The notes below the pieces were generated by a model. That model saw nothing but the letters and a program-made list of their open reading frames with translations, was not told the origin of the DNA and ran no database searches. Shown here in pieces: positions 41,822-50,161 of a stretch of DNA of 64,000 nucleotides. Origin of the DNA: Devosia elaeis (lineage in GTDB: Bacteria > Pseudomonadota > Alphaproteobacteria > Rhizobiales > Devosiaceae); NCBI RefSeq assembly GCF_001650025.1, contig NZ_LVVY01000130.1, forward strand, positions 1 to 64,000. Reading direction: 5' to 3'. The position numbers were made by a program, and so were the translations under genes. Position 1 is the first letter of the stretch, and each line of letters starts with the position of its first letter.

Positions 41822-42352
41822 ATGTTCGCCATGCTCGGCCCGATCAGCTTCCGGCTCATCACCTATTTCGAGGGAGTGACGAACAAGCGCGGCTATGACT
41901 ATGCCCGCCATGACGTGATCGAGGGAAAGCCGCGCCTGCAATGGATCGGCGACGATCTGGAGGAGGTGGACATCGACCTGATGTTCCATGTCTCCTACTG
42001 CAACCCCGAGGCCGAGCTGGCCAAGCTCAAGGTCGCCGGCTCCATGCACACCGCGCTGCCCTTCATCTACGGCTCGGGCCAGTATGTCGGCATGTTCGTC
42101 ATCAAGTCGATCCGCTCGACGGCGCGCCAGACCAACAGCCGGGGCGCGCTGGTCGCGGTCACCGCCCGCGTGTCGCTGGTCGAGCATGGCGGGTTTGGCG
42201 GTCTCGGCGGCCTGCTGGGCGCGGTGATTTCGGTGGTCAACAATGTGGCCCGCGCCAGCGGTGCCGGTGGCAATGCCCGCTCTGGCCCGCCGCCGGCCGC
42301 GCCCTCGGGCGATCCTGGCGGGGTCTCGTCCGGCTCCATCGTGAGGCAGTGA
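41822..42352 (+). CDS. Tail protein GpU-like
   Basis: A 176-residue protein of the P2 GpU family: MFAMLGPISFRLITYFEGV, YDYARHDVIEGKPRLQWIGDDLEE, LMFHVSYCNP and PFIYGSGQYVGMFVI. In P2-like tails U acts in tail completion or around the tape measure. A proline/serine/glycine-rich C-terminus follows a hydrophobic stretch near residue 130. Starts 2 bases after the tape-measure stop. Confidence 0.88.
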   Translation: MFAMLGPISFRLITYFEGVTNKRGYDYARHDVIEGKPRLQWIGDDLEEVDIDLMFHVSYCNPEAELAKLKVAGSMHTALPFIYGSGQYVGMFVIKSIRSTARQTNSRGALVAVTARVSLVEHGGFGGLGGLLGAVISVVNNVARASGAGGNARSGPPPAAPSGDPGGVSSGSIVRQ

Positions 42353-42354
42353 CC

Positions 42355-42582
42355 ATGCAGCAATATGTCGAGCACATCACCACCGAGGGCGACCGCTGGG
42401 ACCTGCTGGCCTGGCGCTACTATGGCGACCCGCACCTTTATGAGCCGATCATCGCCGCCAACACTGCGGTGCCGATCCGTCCGCTCATCGCCTCGGGCAT
42501 CAAGCTGCGCATTCCGGTGCTGCCTGACGAGGTGGTTCTCGACCGCGACCTGCCGCCCTGGAAGCGGGGCCGCCAGTCATGA
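42355..42582 (+). CDS. Tail protein X (LysM-like)
   Basis: A 75-residue GpX-family protein: YVEHITTEGDRWDLLAWRYYGDPHLYEPIIAAN is a short LysM-like module. It is a conserved small tail component between U and D. Overlaps the next gene by ATGA. Confidence 0.9.
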   Translation: MQQYVEHITTEGDRWDLLAWRYYGDPHLYEPIIAANTAVPIRPLIASGIKLRIPVLPDEVVLDRDLPPWKRGRQS

Positions 42583-43547
42583 TGGTCCCGCAGGCGACGT
42601 GGGTGCTGATCTATCAGGGCGCGAATATCGGCTCGGACGCGCTCATGGTGGTCTATACCGATTTCGACCACGGCAAGTCCGACGAGATCGAGGCGCGGTT
42701 CGAGGACAAGCTCCATCGCTGGAAAGGTAGCTGGTATCCAGAGAAGGGCGACGTGATCGACCTCTCGATCGGCTGGCTCGGTCAGGGCCTCCTGCCGTGC
42801 GGCAAGTTCGAGGTCGATGAGATCGACTTTACCGGCCCGCCCGATACCGTCATCATTCGCGGCCTGGCCGCGCCGGTGACCGACAGCCTGCGCACCAAGA
42901 AGACAAGGAGCTTTGAGAACAAGACGCTGCGCGAGATTGCAGAGCAGATCGCAGGCGAGCATGGAATGTCGGTCGATGGCGAGATCGAGGACATCACCAT
43001 CAAGCGGGTGACCCAGAACGACGAGCGCGACCTGGAGTTCCTCAAGCGCATCGCCGAAGAGTACGCCCACGTCTTTGCGGTGCGCGAGAAGGTGATCTTC
43101 TTTTCGACCATCAAGAGCCTGGAGGAGCAAGAACCGGTGGCGATTGTGCCGCGCACCGAGATGAAGAGCTTCGACTTCAACGACAAGACCCACGAGGTCT
43201 ACAAGGCCTGCACGCTATCTTACCACGATCCCGAAACCGCCAAGCTGATCGAGGTGACGGTCGAGGACCCGGACGTAAAGACCGGCGACACCCTCAAGGT
43301 CAAGGCGCGCGTCGAGAGTGAGGGGCAGGCCAGGACCCGCGCCGAGGCGGAGCTGAAAAAGGCCAATGCCAAGAAGCTCACCGGCCGGATCGAGATCGTC
43401 GGCGACCACCGGATGATCGCGGGCAACAACATCCAGGTTACTGGCCTGGGCAAGCTCTCGGGCAAATACTACGTCGAGACCTCGCGCCATCGCATCGAGC
43501 GCAGCGCGGGCTACACCACCGAGATCGAGGTGCGCCGTGTCCCTTAG
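42579..43547 (+). CDS. Baseplate hub protein (late control gene D-like)
   Basis: A 322-residue hub of the P2 D/Mu gp44 type: DFDHGKSDEIEARFEDKLHRW, GDVIDLSIGWLG, NKTLREIAEQIAGEHGM, RDLEFLKRIAEEYAHVFAV and YYVETSRHRIERSAGYTTEI. It sits at the centre of the baseplate and docks the spike. Confidence 0.92.
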   Translation: MMVPQATWVLIYQGANIGSDALMVVYTDFDHGKSDEIEARFEDKLHRWKGSWYPEKGDVIDLSIGWLGQGLLPCGKFEVDEIDFTGPPDTVIIRGLAAPVTDSLRTKKTRSFENKTLREIAEQIAGEHGMSVDGEIEDITIKRVTQNDERDLEFLKRIAEEYAHVFAVREKVIFFSTIKSLEEQEPVAIVPRTEMKSFDFNDKTHEVYKACTLSYHDPETAKLIEVTVEDPDVKTGDTLKVKARVESEGQARTRAEAELKKANAKKLTGRIEIVGDHRMIAGNNIQVTGLGKLSGKYYVETSRHRIERSAGYTTEIEVRRVP

Positions 43548-44007
43548 AATTGGCATCGTGACAGAGACCGACCCGGCCACCGCCAAGGCCCGCGTCCAGT
43601 TCCCCGACCACGACAATGTGCAGAGCTTCTGGCTTCAGGTCCTTCAAGGCAAGACCAAGAGCGACAAGACATACTGGATGCCGGTAACCGGCGAGCATGT
43701 CGTCGTCATCATGGACAAGGGCGAGGAGGCCGGCGTCATTGCGGGCGCGATCTATTCGGAAGCCGATGCGCCACCTTCATCGGACCCGAACGTGCATACG
43801 ATCGTCTATGGCGACGGAGCCTCGCTCACCTATGACAAGGGCAGCCAGACGTTCATGCTCTCGGTGGGCGGCGTCAAGGTCGATATCTCGCCGGCAGGAG
43901 TGGCAATCACCGGCGGCATGGTCACGCATAACGGGGTCAATATCGGCGACACCCATGTGCATGGCGGCATTCTTCCCGGCCCCGCGAAAACCGACGTTCC
44001 GCAATAG
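43537..44007 (+). CDS. Baseplate assembly protein V (spike)
   Basis: A 156-residue spike protein: an OB-fold start (LRIGIVTETDPATAKARVQF), EHVVVIMDKGEEAGVIAGAI, then a beta-helical C-terminus ending GDTHVHGGILPGPAKTDVPQ, whose HVHGG pattern is typical of the metal-binding tip of P2 V/Mu gp45. It pierces the outer membrane. Confidence 0.92.
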   Translation: MSLRIGIVTETDPATAKARVQFPDHDNVQSFWLQVLQGKTKSDKTYWMPVTGEHVVVIMDKGEEAGVIAGAIYSEADAPPSSDPNVHTIVYGDGASLTYDKGSQTFMLSVGGVKVDISPAGVAITGGMVTHNGVNIGDTHVHGGILPGPAKTDVPQ

Positions 44008-44076
44008 CCAGGTTGGCGAGCGCGGCCGTTCCGGTGTAGCATTGCTCATCCCTTCGCATCGCCATCCCGCTTTGGC

Positions 44077-44098
44077 CCGGACACCTGTCCGGGTGTGA
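44077..44098 (+). promoter_or_regulatory. Late-promoter activator motif 3 (baseplate operon)
   Basis: CCGGACACCTGTCCGG followed by GTGTGA, identical to the head-operon copy and preceded by TGG. It lies 30 bases before the gpW-like ATG, the shortest distance of the three. It corresponds in order to Mu PP, though placed slightly later in the baseplate genes. Confidence 0.75.
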
Positions 44099-44128
44099 GG
44101 GTTTCCGCCTGCGCGCGATCATCGCGCC

Positions 44129-44503
44129 ATGGTTCAGGATGTTCGACAGATTACGGCTGCTCATTGGCAACCCCGGCTCGGCTCGCATGGCGAGATTGTC
44201 GAGGGTCTCGATGACATTCACCAGTGCATCCGCATCATCCTCCTGACGCCCAAGGGGTCCGATCCGCACCGGCCCGAGTTCGGGTCCGACCTTTGGCACT
44301 ATCTCGATCATCCGATGGAAGAGGCCGTGCCCCATGTGGTGCGCGAGGGCGTCGATGCGCTCCGGCGCTGGGAGCAACGCATTGAGGTGGTGCGCCTCGT
44401 GCCCGTCCAACTCGGCCGCGCCCACATGCACATCACCGTCGAATGGCGGCTCGACGGACAGGGCGAGCTGATCGCAACGGAGGTCCGCGATGCCGTTGCC
44501 TGA
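44129..44503 (+). CDS. Baseplate wedge protein W (gp25-like)
   Basis: A 124-residue protein of the GPW/gp25 family: GEIVEGLDDIHQCIRIILLTPKG and RPEFGSDLWHYLDHPM are the conserved blocks, with an EWRLDGQGELIATEV end. A wedge component of the baseplate. Its stop overlaps the next start. Confidence 0.92.
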   Translation: MVQDVRQITAAHWQPRLGSHGEIVEGLDDIHQCIRIILLTPKGSDPHRPEFGSDLWHYLDHPMEEAVPHVVREGVDALRRWEQRIEVVRLVPVQLGRAHMHITVEWRLDGQGELIATEVRDAVA

Positions 44504-45593
44504 ACCCAGCTTTGTCGAGCGCGATCCGGCCGCCCTCACGGCCCAGATGATCGCCGACTACGAGACCTATACCGGGCGCAAGCTCCAGCCCGCGCAGGTC
44601 GAGCGGCTTATCATCGACATCATCTCGTACCGCGAGAGCTTGGTGCGCGTGGCCATTCAGGAGGCCGCAAAGCAGAACCTCTTGGCCTTCGCCGCCTTCC
44701 CGATGATCGACTATCTCGGCGAGCTGCTCGGCGTCACCCGCTTGCCCGAGGCGGCCGCCCAGACCACGCTGCGCTTTACCCTTTCGGCCGTCCAGCCCGG
44801 TTCGGTCATCGTCCCGGCAGGAACGCGCGTGCGCTCGGCCGATGGTCAGGTGGTCTTTGCCACCCTTGCCGACCGCGAGATCAAGGCCGGGGAGCTGGCG
44901 GCCGAGGCGACCGCGCAGGCCCAGACGCCCGGCGAGATCGCCAACGGCTATGTGCAGGGCCAGATCGCCGCGCTGCTCGATCCGATCCCGCACGTCTCCG
45001 GCGCGGTCAACGTCTCGACCTCGTTTGGCGGCCGGGCGCGGGAAACCGACAACCGGCTGCGCGAGCGCATCCGCGAGGCCCCGGAACGCTTCTCGGTCGC
45101 CGGGCCGGTCGGGGCCTATCGCTGGCACGCGGTCAGCACCCATCAGTCCATCATGGACGCGGCGGTGCTTAGCCCGCGCCCCGGCCTCGTGCGCATCCAC
45201 GTCCTCACCGATACCGGCCTGCCCAGCGCCGAACTGCTCGAAGCCGTCACCGCGCAGGTATCCGACGACAGGGTGCGCCCGCTCACCGATACGGTGCAGG
45301 TTGCCCCGCCCGTGCGCGTGCCCTACGACATCACGGCCGCGATCACGCTGTTCCGCGACGTTGATCCCGAGACCGCGATCACGGCGGTCCATGCGGCCGC
45401 GCAGTCATTCGCCGCCGAGCGTCGGCGGGGTCTCGGCCGCGACCTCGTGCCCAGCCAGATCATTTCCGCGCTCTCGGTGGCCGGGGTCTATCGCGTCCAG
45501 CTCACCACCCCCGAATGGCGCGAGCTTGATCCTTCCGAATGGGCCGATTGCGAAAATATCGTCCTGACCATCGCGGGGGTGGCCGATGGCTGA
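44490..45593 (+). CDS. Baseplate protein J
   Basis: A 367-residue P2 J/Mu gp47-like wedge protein: MPLPEPSFVERDPAALTAQM, FPMIDYLGELLGVTRLPEAA, GSVIVPAGTRVRSADGQVVF, ETDNRLRERIREAPERFSVA and VLTDTGLPSAELLEAV. It links wedges to the hub. Overlaps gene I by 8 bases. Confidence 0.94.
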   Translation: MPLPEPSFVERDPAALTAQMIADYETYTGRKLQPAQVERLIIDIISYRESLVRVAIQEAAKQNLLAFAAFPMIDYLGELLGVTRLPEAAAQTTLRFTLSAVQPGSVIVPAGTRVRSADGQVVFATLADREIKAGELAAEATAQAQTPGEIANGYVQGQIAALLDPIPHVSGAVNVSTSFGGRARETDNRLRERIREAPERFSVAGPVGAYRWHAVSTHQSIMDAAVLSPRPGLVRIHVLTDTGLPSAELLEAVTAQVSDDRVRPLTDTVQVAPPVRVPYDITAAITLFRDVDPETAITAVHAAAQSFAAERRRGLGRDLVPSQIISALSVAGVYRVQLTTPEWRELDPSEWADCENIVLTIAGVADG

Positions 45594-46614
45594 CGACGAT
45601 CTGCGCCTCCTCCCGGCCGGGATCAACGATGAGCGCAGCCGCGCGCTGCTCAAGCTGATCGGCCGCCTCGGCGACATCGACCTGACCCCGCTGCTGGTTT
45701 ACCGGATCGATGAGCTGCCCGACGACGCGCTCCACCTTCTGGGCTGGCAGTTCCACATCATGGGCGCGGAAGGCTGGGACCTTGCCGAGACGCCCACCGA
45801 GCGCCGGGCGCTGATCCGCCGCGCCATCGAGCTGCACCGCCACCGGGGCACGCCTTGGTCGATCCGCGAGGCGATCCGCTCGCTCGGCTATGCCGATGCC
45901 GAGATTGTCGAGGGGCTTCCCGTCACCCTCTATGACGGCGAGCGCAACCACTCGGGCGCGGAGACCTATGGTGGCGGCACCCGCTGGGCCATGTTCCGCG
46001 TTCTGCTCGATCTGGGCGAGGACAAGGGCGTTGACGCGACCCGCATCCGCCAGCTCGTTGACCTGATCGAGATATGGAAGAACGCCCGCTCGCATCTGGT
46101 CGATGTCGGGTTCCGCGCCAACACCGAGGACGCCATCGACGTTCACGATGAGATGGACGCGCTGGCGCGCTACATCGGCGAGGACGTGTATCCTTGGGGC
46201 CGCCGCTATGACGGCTCGATCGTCCACGATCACGGTGTCCGCCACCTCCATGACGGCGCGCTCCTCCATGACGGCGTGCCCGACCATGCCGGCTGGGGCG
46301 AGACGGGCGAGCTTTACGCCAACCGGCAGGTCACCCTGACCACCGGTATCGCCATGTCGATGGAGGATCGGGCCGAGGTCATCCCGCTTTACGATGGCCG
46401 GTATCTGCACGCGGGCATCACATACGGCGAAGGCCAGCCCTCGGCCGCCGACCCGGCCATGCCGATCATCCTCACCCGCCATTTCCGCCATGACGGCAAG
46501 CACCGGCACGCGGGCGACATCTATGACGGCGAGACCGATCACGATGGCGGCCGCCCCTACTTCGCCGGGATTTACCACGGCGGTCCCGTCAACACCCAGC
46601 TAACAGCACTTTGA
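45586..46614 (+). CDS. Tail protein I with repeat-rich C-terminus
   Basis: A 342-residue protein. The first 180 residues match P2 I (SRALLKLIGRLGDIDLTPLL, YRIDELPDDALHLLGWQFH, RRAIELHRHRGTPWSIREAI). The C-terminal 150 residues are unusual: repeated H-x-DG and YDG units such as RYDGSIVHDHGVRHLHDG, LYDGRYLHAG and RHDGKHRHAGDIYDG. These may form a short beta-repeat anchoring the fibres. Full-length family members are often 200 residues, so the extension is notable. Confidence 0.9.
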   Translation: MADDDLRLLPAGINDERSRALLKLIGRLGDIDLTPLLVYRIDELPDDALHLLGWQFHIMGAEGWDLAETPTERRALIRRAIELHRHRGTPWSIREAIRSLGYADAEIVEGLPVTLYDGERNHSGAETYGGGTRWAMFRVLLDLGEDKGVDATRIRQLVDLIEIWKNARSHLVDVGFRANTEDAIDVHDEMDALARYIGEDVYPWGRRYDGSIVHDHGVRHLHDGALLHDGVPDHAGWGETGELYANRQVTLTTGIAMSMEDRAEVIPLYDGRYLHAGITYGEGQPSAADPAMPIILTRHFRHDGKHRHAGDIYDGETDHDGGRPYFAGIYHGGPVNTQLTAL

Positions 46615-46621
46615 GGCCCCG

Positions 46622-47059
46622 ATGAAAGCCACCGAAACGCTTAGCCTGCGCGGCTCCCTGCTCGTGAACGTCCGAAGGGCGGGCGTGCTGGTCGAGAGCT
46701 GGCGCGACGACAACATGATTATGGTCGGCGCGCGCAACGCGCTTGCCCAGCTCATTGCCGGTGAAGGCGCGGGCAAGATCATCACCCGCATCGGCGTCGG
46801 CACCAACGGCAACGGCCCGACCCCCGACGACACCGGCCTGACGGGCGGTTTCATCAAGCCCGTGCAGGGCCATGAGTACCCGGCTCCCGGCCGCGTCCAG
46901 TTCAACTGGCGGCTTGAGACGGCCGAGGCCAACGGGATGGTCATTCGTGAGTTCGGCCTGATCGCGGCCGACGACACCCTTTTCGCCCGCAAGACCCGTG
47001 CTCCGATCGAGAAGGCCGATGACATCAGCCTCGACGGCGCGTGGACCATCATCTTCTAG
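46622..47059 (+). CDS. Tail fibre-region protein, unknown
   Basis: A 145-residue beta-rich protein (LSLRGSLLVNVRRAGVLVES, NMIMVGARNALAQLIAGEG, ITRIGVGTNGNGPTPDD, VIREFGLIAADDTLFARK). It recurs after gene I in Mu-like phages and probably joins fibre to baseplate. Not a recognised enzyme. Confidence 0.75.
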   Translation: MKATETLSLRGSLLVNVRRAGVLVESWRDDNMIMVGARNALAQLIAGEGAGKIITRIGVGTNGNGPTPDDTGLTGGFIKPVQGHEYPAPGRVQFNWRLETAEANGMVIREFGLIAADDTLFARKTRAPIEKADDISLDGAWTIIF

Positions 47060-47076
47060 CAAAGGAGCCTCAAGGA

Positions 47077-48000
47077 ATGGCGAACCTTCCAGAACAGAAC
47101 ACTTATCCCTCGGGGATTTACCAGATCGAGCTGACTGATCCGGTTGTCGGCGGCCCCGATGGTATCTCCAACGTGCAGGCCCGCCAGCTCGCCAACCGCA
47201 CGCGCTGGCTGAAACAGATCGCCGATGAGGTGGTCGAGGCGCGCGGCGAAGGCGGGTCCAGCCTCGCCGCCCGGCTGGCCGGGTATGACGCCTTCTCGCC
47301 CGAACAGCAGGTCTCGATCCTCGCGGGCGTTCAAGAGGCGCTCGGGCTGGGCGGCCTTCTGGCGCGGGAACTGGCGAACCTGCGCGGCCGCGTGCTGGCG
47401 CAGGGCACCGTCACCATCAAGAACAAGCACGTCATCACCGGCATGGTGCTCACCAAGACCGAAATCCGCGCCTTGCACCTGTCCCAGACCGGCGATGTCG
47501 GCACCGGCATATCCCGCGCCCAGATCGACGGCATGATCGTGAGCCTGCCCGATGACGATTACCACGTCTCGGTGCCCTCGAACGAAAGCGATGAGGCGCG
47601 GACCTATTTCGCCTATCTGGTCAACACCGGGGGCGTTTCCTACGGCGTCCAGATCGACCAGCAGGTGCCCGACACCGGCCTGCCGCTCTACCGGATCGAG
47701 GTCCCGGCCAACAACACCGGCAACAGCCTCTCGGCCGTCACGCTCACCGATCTGCGCGTCATTCAGGCAACCAATTCGTGGGTGGCCTCCTATGAGCCGT
47801 TCGCGTCCGTCGCCTTCCCCGACACGCTCCCGGCCGCCGATTACGGCGTGGAGCTGGAAGTCGAGGACGCCACCAACATCGCGGCGGTCGGCACGCTCGA
47901 AGCGTACGACAAGATGCGCAACGGCTTCAAAATCCGGCAGACGGGCAGCGCGGACAACGTGCGCATCCGCTGGACCCTTCTCAATCTCCGTTACCAGTGA
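47077..48000 (+). CDS. Tail fibre protein
   Basis: A 307-residue protein. The N-terminus YPSGIYQIELTDPVVGGPDGISNVQARQLANRTRWLK is the phage tail-collar/fibre attachment type; the middle GLGGLLARELANLRGRV is helical; the C-terminus is beta-rich and would meet the host. ATG at 47077 has AAAGGAG and AAGGA upstream. Likely receptor-binding shaft or adaptor for the DGR target. Confidence 0.8.
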   Translation: MANLPEQNTYPSGIYQIELTDPVVGGPDGISNVQARQLANRTRWLKQIADEVVEARGEGGSSLAARLAGYDAFSPEQQVSILAGVQEALGLGGLLARELANLRGRVLAQGTVTIKNKHVITGMVLTKTEIRALHLSQTGDVGTGISRAQIDGMIVSLPDDDYHVSVPSNESDEARTYFAYLVNTGGVSYGVQIDQQVPDTGLPLYRIEVPANNTGNSLSAVTLTDLRVIQATNSWVASYEPFASVAFPDTLPAADYGVELEVEDATNIAAVGTLEAYDKMRNGFKIRQTGSADNVRIRWTLLNLRYQ

Positions 48001-48008
48001 GGGCGGCC

Positions 48009-48365
48009 ATGAACATCGAACATATGAACGAAGGCACCAAGGTCGAGGCCGAGCTTGTCGAGTGCGTCCTTAGCCTCGGCGACGGCGAGATCATCATCGA
48101 TCTGGCCGAAGAGCAGCGCGACATCGAGCGCGTGATTTCCGTGTTCGTGGACACGGCAGGAGACCTTCACCTGACGGGCGATGCCTATGCGGCCGTCATC
48201 ATCATTCCTCCCCGTCGCTACACCGATGAGGAGGTCACCGTCGAGATCGATGGCGAGGAAGTCATCGAGATCGTGCCGGTGCCGCAGCCCTGCACGGCCG
48301 AGGCCGTGACGCTGCGCCTTTGGGCTTTGCCCGAACATCCCGACGAAACCGAAAACGAGGAGTAA
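48009..48365 (+). CDS. Fibre-associated small acidic protein
   Basis: A 118-residue acidic protein (MNIEHMNEGTKVEAELVECV...RYTDEEVTVEIDGEEVIEIV). It lies between fibre and DGR target and may be a chaperone or linker for them. ATG at 48009 is preferred; GTG at 47997 overlaps the fibre stop. No family recognised. Confidence 0.6.
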   Translation: MNIEHMNEGTKVEAELVECVLSLGDGEIIIDLAEEQRDIERVISVFVDTAGDLHLTGDAYAAVIIIPPRRYTDEEVTVEIDGEEVIEIVPVPQPCTAEAVTLRLWALPEHPDETENEE

Positions 48366-48371
48366 GAACCT

Positions 48372-49448
48372 ATGGGTGTCACCATTTCCACCCCGGACGC
48401 CTTGCGTCAGTCCGTCGAGGCCGCCAGCGGCGGCGTCAACACGGTGCTCTATGACGCAAAGGGCTATCCGTCGATCATGTGCGTTGTCCCGCGCTTCAAT
48501 GTCGAGGACATCGATCCCGGTCTCGGGTCGGGCGTGCATCCCGCCTTCGTGGTGGGCGGCGTCCAGAAGAGCGAAATCTTCATCGGCAAATTCCAGGCGG
48601 TTCTGCATGACGATCATGCGCTCTCGCTGCCCGGTCAGGACCCGCAGGCCAACATCAATTTTACGGCCTCGGACGCGGCCTGCGCGATTAAGGGGCCGGG
48701 CTGGCACATGATGACGAATGCCGAGTTCGTGGCGGTCGCGTTGTGGTGCTGGAAGAACGGCTTCCAGCCGCGCGGCAACACCAATTGGGGGCGGCATCAT
48801 GACCAGACCTATGAGGTCGGCCGCCGCACCGATGGCCATGCGCCGGGCGTGTCCGAGGGGCATGGGCGTGTCCTGACCGGCTCGGGGCCGGTGAGCTGGT
48901 TCCACGACAACAGCCCGGCAGGCATTGCCGATCTTTGCGGCAACGTCTGGGAATGGGTTCGCGGCCTTCGCCTCGTTGATGGCGAAATCCAGATCATCCC
49001 CGACAACAACGCCGCCGTGACGGACATCGACCATAGCCCCGGCTCGGACCTTTGGCGGGCGATCCTGCAAGACGGCACGCTGGTGAACCCCGGCACGGCC
49101 AACACGCTCAAGTATGACGCCTCGAACGCGAACGGCTCGGGCAATCCGATCCTCTCGACCAGCGTCACCAACCAGTCGGACGGCGACACCAGCACCTCGC
49201 AGCCGTTCAGCGCGATGGCCACCGCCAGCGGGGTTTCGGCACCGAACCTTGCCAAGCTGCTCGGCCTCTTCCCGCATGATGGCGATGTCGAGGGCCGCCA
49301 CTATGCCCGCAACGTGGGCGAGCGCGTGCCGCTACGTGGCGGCGGTCGGGCCGATGGCGCGTATGCCGGGGCGTTCGCTCTGCACCTCAGCAACGAGCGG
49401 TCGAGCGTGAGCACGGCTGTCGGCATCCGGCCCGCTTTCGTGCTCTGA
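48372..49448 (+). CDS. DGR target protein 2 (C-type-lectin/FGE-like), tail-region copy
   Basis: A 358-residue protein next to the fibre genes, so probably the receptor-binding tip. The FGE-like lectin pattern is FIGKFQAVLHDDHALSLPGQ, AACAIKGPGWHMMTNAEFVA, ADLCGNVWEWVRGLRLVDGE and the C-terminal GIRPAFVL. Residues 317-358 are encoded by VR2. Template AAY codons fall at solvent-type positions: in VR2 they read Ala, Asp, Tyr, His, Ser, Ser, Ser and Ala, the classic DGR diversified set. Followed by the VR2 hairpin, avd, TR and RT. Confidence 0.93.
   Translation: MGVTISTPDALRQSVEAASGGVNTVLYDAKGYPSIMCVVPRFNVEDIDPGLGSGVHPAFVVGGVQKSEIFIGKFQAVLHDDHALSLPGQDPQANINFTASDAACAIKGPGWHMMTNAEFVAVALWCWKNGFQPRGNTNWGRHHDQTYEVGRRTDGHAPGVSEGHGRVLTGSGPVSWFHDNSPAGIADLCGNVWEWVRGLRLVDGEIQIIPDNNAAVTDIDHSPGSDLWRAILQDGTLVNPGTANTLKYDASNANGSGNPILSTSVTNQSDGDTSTSQPFSAMATASGVSAPNLAKLLGLFPHDGDVEGRHYARNVGERVPLRGGGRADGAYAGAFALHLSNERSSVSTAVGIRPAFVL
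49320..49436 (+). repeat. DGR variable repeat 2 (VR2)
   Basis: 117 bases aligning to the template repeat at offset 565 without gaps. Twelve positions differ, eleven at template adenines (7 A to G, 3 A to C, 1 A to T) and one T to A at 49425. This adenine bias is the mark of DGR mutagenic homing. It ends at the target's stop region. Confidence 0.96.
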
Positions 49449-49470
49449 AATCTGACCGCCTGACATCTGT

Positions 49471-49492
49471 GGGACGGGCGATAGCCCGTCCC
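49471..49492. other. DGR target hairpin downstream of VR2 (GATA tetraloop)
   Basis: GGGACGGGC, loop GATA, GCCCGTCCC: a perfect 9-bp stem 34 bases after VR2. The loop fits the GRNA rule of DGR target hairpins. TTCTCTT follows, so a terminator role is possible as well. Confidence 0.75.
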
Positions 49493-49528
49493 TTCTCTTG
49501 AACACCATTGCGTATATCGGGGGCTGCG

Positions 49529-49876
49529 GTGGACGATCTTAAAATCCGTCGCAAGTGCGAGGACATGATTGCTTACGGCTATGTGGTGCTGAAACAGTTT
49601 CCGAAGGCCGAGCGGCATGTGCTCTCGCAGGAAATCCGCACCACCATGTGGGCGCTGCTCCGGCTCATAATCATCTGCAATCGCCGGTACTTCAAAAAGA
49701 CCACGATGCAGGACCTTGACGCCGAGCTGGACCTGTTGCGCAGCCAGATCAGGATGGCCCAGAAGCTGGGGCATCTCTCCTTCAAAAGTTACGAGGTATG
49801 GAGCCGCCATCTCGATGAGATCGGCCGGATGATCGGTGGGTGGTTCAAGAGCCTGCAAGAACAGGGGCGCGGGTAA
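49529..49876 (+). CDS. avd: Avd: DGR accessory variability determinant
   Basis: A 115-residue all-helical basic protein: KIRRKCEDMIAYGYVVLKQF, KAERHVLSQEIRTTMWALLR, MQDLDAELDLLRSQIRMAQ and YEVWSRHLDEIGRMIGGWFK. These are the four helices of the Avd bundle, which forms a pentamer that binds RT and template RNA and is needed for mutagenic copying. GTG at 49529 with a GGGGG upstream is chosen; TTG at 49508 would add seven residues. It ends 8 bases before TR. Confidence 0.88.
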   Translation: MDDLKIRRKCEDMIAYGYVVLKQFPKAERHVLSQEIRTTMWALLRLIIICNRRYFKKTTMQDLDAELDLLRSQIRMAQKLGHLSFKSYEVWSRHLDEIGRMIGGWFKSLQEQGRG

Positions 49877-50161
49877 TGTGGCTTGAGCGCGTGCCGCTAC
49901 GTGGCGGCAGTCGGAACAATGGCGCGAATGCCGGGGCGTTCGCTCTGAACCTCAACAACGAGCGGTCGAACGTGAACACGAATGTCGGCTTCCGGCCCGC
50001 TCTCGGAGATCGCCAGAAGTTGAAGCCTCACGGGGCTTCTCCCAGAGCACCATCCGAAAGGCCCTGCGATCCTCGGCCAAGTGCCGAAAAACTGAACAGG
50101 TCGGAGCGGGACAGTAGCCGCCGCATGCCGGCGACCCCTTGCTCCGGCCGCCCTCGGGGGA
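49877..50161 (+). ncRNA. DGR template RNA region (TR plus spacer)
   Basis: The 285-base gap between avd and RT. In studied DGRs the RT primes on and copies an RNA containing the TR, the end of avd and the spacer before rt. Here TR occupies 49885-50001 and the spacer 50002-50161. The spacer contains GC-rich stem candidates (for example CCGCCGCATGCCGGCG). RNA ends are not visible in sequence. Confidence 0.75.
49885..50001 (+). repeat. DGR template repeat (TR)
   Basis: 117 bases with 23 adenines, most in AAC/AAT codon positions of the target frame (AAC AAT, AAT, AAC, AAC AAC, AAC, AAC, AAT). Aligns with VR2 over its full length and VR1 over its 3' part. After CCGGCCCGCT the TR reads CTCGGAG while both VRs read TTCGT, the IMH*/IMH type difference that sets direction of homing. 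Confidence 0.96.

Noticed and set aside
46622-48000. Possible third variable repeat in the fibre genes
   Set aside because: Neither fibre gene ends with the GFRPA-type sequence or shows any match to TR.
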